This document shows positions 58,764 to 64,000 of a stretch of 64,000 nt of DNA, one piece after another. The notes under the pieces were generated by a model. The model searched no databases. It was given only the letters and a program-made list of their open reading frames with translations, and was not told where the DNA came from. Position 1 is the first letter of the stretch. Each line of letters opens with the position of its first letter. Made by a program: the position numbers and the translations under genes. This DNA comes from Deltaproteobacteria bacterium (lineage in GTDB: Bacteria > Desulfobacterota > GWC2-55-46). The stretch is from the NCBI GenBank assembly GCA_019912665.1, contig JAIOIE010000032.1, forward strand, positions 1 through 64,000, given 5' to 3'.

Positions 58764-59870
58764 ATGTCCCGAAAGAAGGCGGTAGTCGCCATGAGCGGCG
58801 GTGTCGATTCATCCACAGCCCTTGCTCTCCTTAAGGAGCAGGGCTATGAATGCATCGGCGTCTCGATGCAGCTCTGGGACTACTCCAGAAAAGAACTCGA
58901 AAACGAGGCAGGGAGCGGCGCAACCTCCGGAAGCTGCTGCTCCCTCGACGACATCCACGACGCGAGGCGCGTGGCCGACAGCCTCGGCGTGCCCTTTTAC
59001 GTCGTTAACGTGGAAGAGGCCTTCTCGCGCGAGGTCGTCGATTACTTCGTCTCCTCCTACACCAGCGGCTCCACCCCAAACCCCTGCATAAAGTGCAACC
59101 AGGTCCTGAAGTTCGAGGTGCTCCTTAAAAAAGCCATCGGACTTGAGGCGGACTATCTCGCGACAGGCCACTACGCCCGGATAGAGAGCGCGCCCTGGGG
59201 CATGCGCCTCCTGAAGGGCGTTGACCATTCCAAAGACCAGAGCTATTTCCTGTTTACCATGACTCAGGCCCAGCTCGGGCGCATACTTTTTCCTCTTGGG
59301 AATTTAACCAAGCCGGAAGTAAGGGAGCTTGCGCGCTCGCTTTCCGTAAGGACTTCCGAAAAGGCCGAGAGCCAGGAGATATGCTTTGTCGAGGAGCCGA
59401 GCTACGCGGAGTTTCTTTCAGCGCGCGTTCCGAACGCGCCCGGAGATATCATAGATATCGAAGGCCGGGTGCTTGGCCGCCACAAGGGGCTATTCAATTA
59501 CACCATCGGCCAGAGAAAGGGGCTTAACCTTTCGGGAGGCCCTTTTTATGTGCTGGATATCGTCGTTCCCTCGAACAGGGTCGTTGTGGGAAGCGCTGAA
59601 AGGCTATTTTCCGACGGACTTATTGCGGTTGACGTGAACTGGATAAACCCTGAGTCGATGGAGAAGGCAAGAGATGGCAAACTGATCGCCGCCGCCAAAA
59701 TCCGTTACCGCCACGAGGAAGCGCCGTGCATGGTGAAGGCCCTTCCTGACGGATCAATAGAGGTCGTTTTCGAGAAGCCCCAGAAGGCAATCACACCCGG
59801 ACAGGGTGTAGTCATTTACGACGGTGACGAGGTGCTCGGCGGCGGATGGATACGGGAGGCGATAAAGTGA
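58764..59870 (+). CDS. mnmA: tRNA-specific 2-thiouridylase
   Basis: A 368-aa enzyme that thiolates U34 of Lys, Glu and Gln tRNAs with sulfur relayed from IscS. ATP-binding P-loop MSGGVDSS (10-17), the catalytic cysteine in TPNPCIKCN and the second one in SQEICFVEE are present. It overlaps mtaB by 4 bp (GTGA), forming a tRNA-modification unit next to the isc genes. Confidence 0.95.
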   Translation: MSRKKAVVAMSGGVDSSTALALLKEQGYECIGVSMQLWDYSRKELENEAGSGATSGSCCSLDDIHDARRVADSLGVPFYVVNVEEAFSREVVDYFVSSYTSGSTPNPCIKCNQVLKFEVLLKKAIGLEADYLATGHYARIESAPWGMRLLKGVDHSKDQSYFLFTMTQAQLGRILFPLGNLTKPEVRELARSLSVRTSEKAESQEICFVEEPSYAEFLSARVPNAPGDIIDIEGRVLGRHKGLFNYTIGQRKGLNLSGGPFYVLDIVVPSNRVVVGSAERLFSDGLIAVDVNWINPESMEKARDGKLIAAAKIRYRHEEAPCMVKALPDGSIEVVFEKPQKAITPGQGVVIYDGDEVLGGGWIREAIK

Positions 59871-61174
59871 GCGTGAGGAAAGTCGCCATAACGACCCTCG
59901 GCTGCAAGTCCAATCAGTACGACTCCTCCGCGCTTGAGGACGCGCTCCGCGCCGCGTCATTCGAGGTCGCGCCGTTTTCCGGCCCTGCCGATGCATATAT
60001 CATAAACACCTGCACGGTCACGGGCAGGACCGATACACAATCGCGCCAGGTAATAAGGAGGGCGCGGAAGGAGAACCCCGAGGCATTGGTCGTCGTCACG
60101 GGCTGCTACGCGCAGGTCTCGCCTGAAGAAGTAAAATCCCTCGGCGTTGATTTCGTGGTGGGGAACCCCGAGAAGGAAAGGATAGTGGAATACCTTCTCG
60201 GAGGAAGGCGGCAGGGGATTACAGAAGACCTTGGCGAATGGCAGGAGGGCACGCCGTGGACCCTCCGGGCCCGCTCGTCATCGGGCCGCACCAGGGCAAA
60301 CATGAAGATTCAGGAAGGCTGCGGCAGGGCCTGCTCCTACTGCATAATACCCAGGGCAAGGGGCCTCTCAAAGAGCCTGCCTTTAAATGAAATCGAGCGC
60401 GAGTTCGATTCCCTCGCGGAGGCCGGATACAAAGAGATAGTGCTCACGGGCATACACCTCGGCGCATGGGGCGCGGACCTCTCGCCTTCAACAGACATTA
60501 CAACGCTGCTTGAGCTTATCGAAAAAAAGGACTACCCCTGCAGGTTCAGGCTTAGCTCGCTCGACCCGGACGAGGTGACGGAGAGGCTCATCGAGATATT
60601 GAAAGACTCTAAAAATATCTGCAACCATGTGCACCTCTGTTTGCAGAGCGGCGATAATAACATTATAAAGCGGATGAGAAGGCCGTACACGAGGGAACTA
60701 TTCGCGGATAAGGTCGAGAAGCTTGTCGCATTAATCCCTGAGATCTCGGTCGGAGTCGATGTGATAGTCGGCTTCCCGGGCGAGGGAGAGGCCGAATTCG
60801 AAAATACGTTCTCATTACTTTCCGGCCTGCCGATAGCCTACCTCCACGTATTCCCGTTTTCAAAGCGTCGCGGCACGCCTGCCGCGGATTTCAAAGACCA
60901 GGTCGAGCACCATATTATAAAAGAGCGCTGTTCGAGGCTCCAGGAGCTTGACTGGGCCAAGAGGGACGCCTTTCATAAAAATTTCATCGGAAAGACGGCG
61001 AGCGTCCTGGTCGAGGGCGGCCGGGACAGGCGCTCAGGGCTTCTCACAGGGAGGGCGCGGAACTATATACGGGTATTCCTCGATGGCGATGACAGCATGA
61101 AGAGAAGGCTTATAATAACAGAGCTTCTGGCCGTTGCGCATGGCGGCATGAAAGGCAGGCTCGCGGAGCGGTAA
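59867..61174 (+). CDS. mtaB: tRNA t6A37 methylthiotransferase
   Basis: A 435-aa radical SAM enzyme from GTG 59867, with GGGAGGCG upstream. The N-terminal MTTase domain has three cluster cysteines (TLGCKSNQ, NTCTVT, TGCYAQ). The radical SAM motif is CGRACSYC, and a TRAM-type C-terminus follows. The NTCTVT signature and length fit MtaB, which converts t6A to ms2t6A. It needs two iron-sulfur clusters, consistent with the nearby isc genes. Confidence 0.9.
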   Translation: MSVRKVAITTLGCKSNQYDSSALEDALRAASFEVAPFSGPADAYIINTCTVTGRTDTQSRQVIRRARKENPEALVVVTGCYAQVSPEEVKSLGVDFVVGNPEKERIVEYLLGGRRQGITEDLGEWQEGTPWTLRARSSSGRTRANMKIQEGCGRACSYCIIPRARGLSKSLPLNEIEREFDSLAEAGYKEIVLTGIHLGAWGADLSPSTDITTLLELIEKKDYPCRFRLSSLDPDEVTERLIEILKDSKNICNHVHLCLQSGDNNIIKRMRRPYTRELFADKVEKLVALIPEISVGVDVIVGFPGEGEAEFENTFSLLSGLPIAYLHVFPFSKRRGTPAADFKDQVEHHIIKERCSRLQELDWAKRDAFHKNFIGKTASVLVEGGRDRRSGLLTGRARNYIRVFLDGDDSMKRRLIITELLAVAHGGMKGRLAER

Positions 61175-61263
61175 ATCTGCGCTCTTGAGCCTGTGAGAGG
61201 GTAATGAAGATTTCGAGTTTCATGGTTATTTTTTAGGCCACACGATCCAGCCGGAGGTGTATT

Positions 61264-62016
61264 TTGAAAGACGTTAATTCTTTTGAGTCCTTTCTCGCGA
61301 CCCTTCCTTTCAGCTTCACGGACCCGGACCTCATGAGGAAGGTCTTCGTCCACAGGTCCTATCTCAATGAAAAAGAAGGAGCGGGCCTTAAGTCCAACGA
61401 GCGGCTCGAGTTCCTCGGCGACGCCATACTCTCGAACATCATAAGCCACATGCTCTTCAGAAAGTTCCCGGACATACACGAGGGCGAGCTTACGAGGATG
61501 AGGGCCAAGCTCGTGAACGGGCAGGCACTGGCCCTGCTCGCAAAGGAGCTTTCGCTCGATAAATACCTCCTCCTCGGCAAGGGCGAGCGCGGTAGCGGCG
61601 GGGTGGATAACCCCTCCATTCTCGCCGGGGTCTTCGAGGCCTTCATAGCCGCCGTTTACTTCCACCACGGTTTCCAGAAGACCTTTGAATATATCGAGAG
61701 CCTTTTCTCGCCGCTTCTGCAGGAGGCGCTCGAAACGCCCGGGCACTTCGACTTCAAGCCGAAACTGCAGGAGCTCTCGCAGAGGCTCTTCAAGGAGGCC
61801 CCGGTCTATTTGTTGAAGGGCGAAAAAGGCCCGCCGCACAAGAAGACCTTCGAGGTGGAGGTCATGGTCAATGGAAGGGTGCTCGGCTCAGGCTCGGCAT
61901 GCAGGAAGAAAGATGCCGAGCAGGCCGCAGCAGGGGAGGCGCTCAAGAACATGACCGAGCGCTTTACCGAGTTCTTTCCTGAAAGGATGCCCGACGGGGT
62001 CCTGCATGGCGCATAA
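61264..62016 (+). CDS. rnc: Ribonuclease III
   Basis: A 250-aa double-strand RNase from TTG 61264, six bases after GGAGGTG. The signature NERLEFLGDAIL holds catalytic E49 and D53, and the C-terminal dsRNA-binding domain includes FEVEVMVNGRVLGSG and RKKDAEQAAAGEAL. It processes rRNA precursors. It overlaps the next radical SAM gene by 11 bp, a common pairing. Confidence 0.94.
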   Translation: MKDVNSFESFLATLPFSFTDPDLMRKVFVHRSYLNEKEGAGLKSNERLEFLGDAILSNIISHMLFRKFPDIHEGELTRMRAKLVNGQALALLAKELSLDKYLLLGKGERGSGGVDNPSILAGVFEAFIAAVYFHHGFQKTFEYIESLFSPLLQEALETPGHFDFKPKLQELSQRLFKEAPVYLLKGEKGPPHKKTFEVEVMVNGRVLGSGSACRKKDAEQAAAGEALKNMTERFTEFFPERMPDGVLHGA

Positions 62017-62812
62017 GCAGCTCATAATCCCCATATTCATACCCTTCGGCGGTTGCCCCCACCAGTGCGTATTCTGTGACCAGAAGGGCATATCCGCGGT
62101 AAAGGCGCTGCCCGAGCCAGCGGAAGCGGCAAAGCAAATCGAACTTTATCTTTCCACCTGGAAGGGCAAGGGCGCGAAAGAGGCCGCGTTCTACGGCGGG
62201 AGTTTCACCGGTCTCCCGGAAAAGACCCAGAAAGACTATCTCGAAGCGGCGCTCCCATTTATAAAGGAAGGGCGGCTCGATTCCATAAGGGTATCGACCA
62301 GGCCCGACTATATCGACGCCCAAAGGACGGCTTTCCTTTTAGACCACGGTGTAAGGACCGTAGAGCTCGGGGTGCAGTCAATGGACCCGAAGGTGCTTAC
62401 GCTCTCCGGAAGGGGGCACGGCCCCGAGGCGACCCTATCGGCTGTGGCCGCGCTCAGGGAGGCTGGGCTTAAGGTAGGCCTTCAGTTCATGCCCGGGCTT
62501 CCCGGCGACACCATCGAGACCATCCTCGACACCACCCGACAGATAATCGCTCTCAAGCCTGATTTCGTAAGGGTCTATCCCTCCCTTGTCCTCAAAGGCA
62601 CGGCCCTCCACAGGATGTATTTAGGCGGGCTCTATAATCCCTGGAGCCTCGAAGACATGACAGAGGCTTGCGTGCAGGTCAAGCGGCTCCTTGATGAGGC
62701 CGGAGTGCCGGTCATCCGCATGGGCCTCCAGCCCGGAAAAGAGCTCGAGGAATCCATAGCCGCCGGTCCGTACCACCCTTCCTTCAGGCAGCTGGTCGAG
62801 GCAATCATCTGA
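62006..62812 (+). CDS. Elp3-like radical SAM protein, short C-terminus
   Basis: A 268-aa protein with the radical SAM motif CPHQCVFC (residues 17-24 region) and FYGGSFTGLP and ELGVQSMD, the pattern of the Elp3/HemN-like group often encoded after rnc. The substrate is unknown. Relatives I recall are about 340 aa; here the protein stops at QLVEAII, five bases before a remnant of the 141-bp element, so the C-terminus may have been lost. Confidence 0.8.
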   Translation: MAHKQLIIPIFIPFGGCPHQCVFCDQKGISAVKALPEPAEAAKQIELYLSTWKGKGAKEAAFYGGSFTGLPEKTQKDYLEAALPFIKEGRLDSIRVSTRPDYIDAQRTAFLLDHGVRTVELGVQSMDPKVLTLSGRGHGPEATLSAVAALREAGLKVGLQFMPGLPGDTIETILDTTRQIIALKPDFVRVYPSLVLKGTALHRMYLGGLYNPWSLEDMTEACVQVKRLLDEAGVPVIRMGLQPGKELEESIAAGPYHPSFRQLVEAII

Positions 62813-62817
62813 TTCAT

Positions 62818-62849
62818 GGCAATCTCTAAAAAAATCGATCTTTTCCCCC
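62818..62849. repeat. Remnant of family 1 element (copy F)
   Basis: GGCAATCTCT, then AAAAAAATCGATCTTTTCCCC, which are the first 32 bases of the element; the rest is absent. It lies five bases after the radical SAM stop. Confidence 0.7.
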
Positions 62850-62931
62850 TGAGGGCTTGCAAACCGTAAAACCGGGGTTATCCTTATATATGCCTCTCCG
62901 TTCACGGGGCAAAAAAGCAGGGGGAATGCCC

Positions 62932-63288
62932 ATGAAAAGGACCGTCTCCGCGCTCCTTGCAGCCCTTGTCTTATTTCTCGCCGTAGCCCCGGCACAGGCC
63001 GCCTCGACAATGGAAAAAGGGGAGCCCACATCGAGCGAGATAATATTTGACGTCCTCGTCGGTAGGCCGCTCGGCATAGTGGCTACAGTCCTCGGCACCG
63101 CGGTCTTCATCGTGGGCCTGCCTTTCACCATCCCGGCCCGCAGCGTCGGGGTTACAGCCGAGAAGCTCATCGCGGACCCGTTTAAATACACCTTCGCAAG
63201 GCCTGTCGGCGACATCGACAGCTATGCCAGGTACTGCTGCGACGATACGAAAGAAGCCCTTACGGGCCCTGAACCATCCGCCCTGTAG
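62932..63288 (+). CDS. Small secreted or membrane protein of unknown function
   Basis: A 118-aa protein from ATG 62932, with CAGGGGGA upstream (ATG 62926 is an alternative). A signal peptide (VSALLAALVLFLAVAPAQAA) precedes a region with one hydrophobic segment (PLGIVATVLGTAVFIVGLPF) and a C-terminal CCDDT. It looks like a small multidrug-resistance-type or periplasmic protein of Desulfobacterota but I recognise no named family. Confidence 0.55.
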   Translation: MKRTVSALLAALVLFLAVAPAQAASTMEKGEPTSSEIIFDVLVGRPLGIVATVLGTAVFIVGLPFTIPARSVGVTAEKLIADPFKYTFARPVGDIDSYARYCCDDTKEALTGPEPSAL

Positions 63289-63394
63289 TCCCTCCCTCGT
63301 TTTCGCCCATAAATCACCGCTTTTCCCCGAAGCGCCCGGTGTGTTATAATTTTTTGTTCCCCCGTTCAGCCGTGGATGCAACGGGGGACCCGAT

Positions 63395-64000
63395 ATGTCC
63401 ACCAGAGAAAAGACCTATTCCATAAAAGACGCCCTTAGGGACGCCTTCCAGCTCGGGCCCGGCAGAAGGACGTCCATATCCGGCCTTTACGGCTCATCCA
63501 GGACGTATCTTCTTTCCGCGCTCTTCCGCGAGCTTGGAAGGCCGCTACTGGCCGTGACCGACGGGCCGGAGAGCGCCGAATCCTTTGCAGGCGACCTCCG
63601 GTTTTTCCTGGGCGAGGAAGACGTGCTCCTCTACCCGGCCCCGGAGGTGCTCCCTTTCGAGCCCCAGCCCGCTCACCAGGACATACAGGCCCGGAGGATG
63701 GAGGCCCTCTTCAGGCTCGTTTCCGGCAAGCCCTTTGTCCTGGTTACCCCGGCATCCAATCTCATGCAGAAGGTCACGCCCAGAAGCGACCTCTCCCGGA
63801 AGTCCATTTCAATAAGGAAAGGCGAGGAAATGGACAGGGACGCGCTCACGCTTGGCCTCACTGAGGCCGGGTATTCCCGGATGAGCATGGTAGAGGAGCG
63901 GGGCGAGATATCGGTAAGGGGCGGCATACTCGACATATTCCCGCCAATGTACGACTTCCCCGTCCGGATAGAGTTCTTCGGGGACGAGGTCGAATCCATA
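63395..64000 (+). CDS. mfd: Transcription-repair coupling factor, N-terminal part
   Basis: The open frame from ATG 63395 runs off the window after 202 codons. The sequence LYPAPEVLPFEPQPAHQDIQ and RGGILDIFPPMYDFPVRIEF, FGDEVESI is the UvrB-like N-terminal module shared by Mfd and UvrB. The N-terminal residues before it and the YGSSRTYLL block favour Mfd. Mfd removes stalled RNA polymerase and recruits UvrA. The helicase domain is outside the window. Confidence 0.88.
   Translation, partial: MSTREKTYSIKDALRDAFQLGPGRRTSISGLYGSSRTYLLSALFRELGRPLLAVTDGPESAESFAGDLRFFLGEEDVLLYPAPEVLPFEPQPAHQDIQARRMEALFRLVSGKPFVLVTPASNLMQKVTPRSDLSRKSISIRKGEEMDRDALTLGLTEAGYSRMSMVEERGEISVRGGILDIFPPMYDFPVRIEFFGDEVESI

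Overview
The window looks like chromosomal DNA of a GC-rich Gram-negative bacterium with a rich c-type cytochrome complement, most like the Desulfobacterota or Nitrospirota. The clues are many CXXCH proteins, a hemE-hemH-hemG cluster, an NtrC/sigma-54 regulator, Rrf2-type isc genes, TrpB2, and heavy use of AGG and ATA codons. The lineage is inferred from style and content only; no marker gene settles it.

Positions 1-15,466 are accessory DNA. They hold the tail of an IS3-family transposase, a glycine-rich repeat protein cut by that IS, an OLD-nuclease/UvrD-helicase pair (Gabija-like defence), a two-gene operon of unknown function (331-aa protein plus metal-type TIM barrel), and a transfer-like module. 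The module has an HTH regulator, a 43-aa ORF, a membrane protein with a VWA-like domain, a Rossmann-like protein, two small membrane proteins, and a VirD4/HerA-type ATPase ending in a nuclease-like domain. An excisionase-like HTH and a tyrosine integrase follow, ending 7 bp from a tRNA-Asn gene. This is the end of an integrated element; its other end is not in the window. Positions about 400-7,200 are markedly AT-rich compared with everything to the right.

Positions 15,935-28,700 carry housekeeping and signalling genes: rluE, trpB2, a PAS protein, an NtrC-type regulator followed by a four-half-site palindrome, a canonical -24/-12 promoter and a secreted protein, a SEC-C protein, a diguanylate cyclase, and hemE-hemH-hemG. 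Positions 28,900-37,950 are an electron-transfer locus: two HAMP membrane proteins, a PQQ-type propeller, an NHL-repeat lipoprotein and five multiheme cytochromes totalling 32 CXXCH sites, closed by a strong terminator.

Positions 37,983-64,000 are mostly core genes: DHH-CBS-CCA transferase, site-2 protease, trpS, scpA, scpB, rluB (overlapping scpB by 359 nt), an endonuclease III-like gene, mutL, a phosphoesterase, miaA, two envelope proteins, pgsA, cls, an iron-sulfur/flavin reductase pair, iscR-iscS-iscU, mnmA, mtaB, rnc, a radical SAM gene and the start of mfd. IscS would supply sulfur for MnmA and for the clusters of MtaB and the other Fe-S proteins.

The most distinctive feature is a family of about 141-bp miniature inverted-repeat elements (five near-complete copies and one remnant). 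Their ends are GGCAACCTCT-type inverted repeats, and the five near-complete copies are flanked by 4-bp target duplications. Every copy starts within a few bases of a stop codon. At least three further dispersed repeat families show similar placement or structure. No CRISPR array or rRNA gene was seen.
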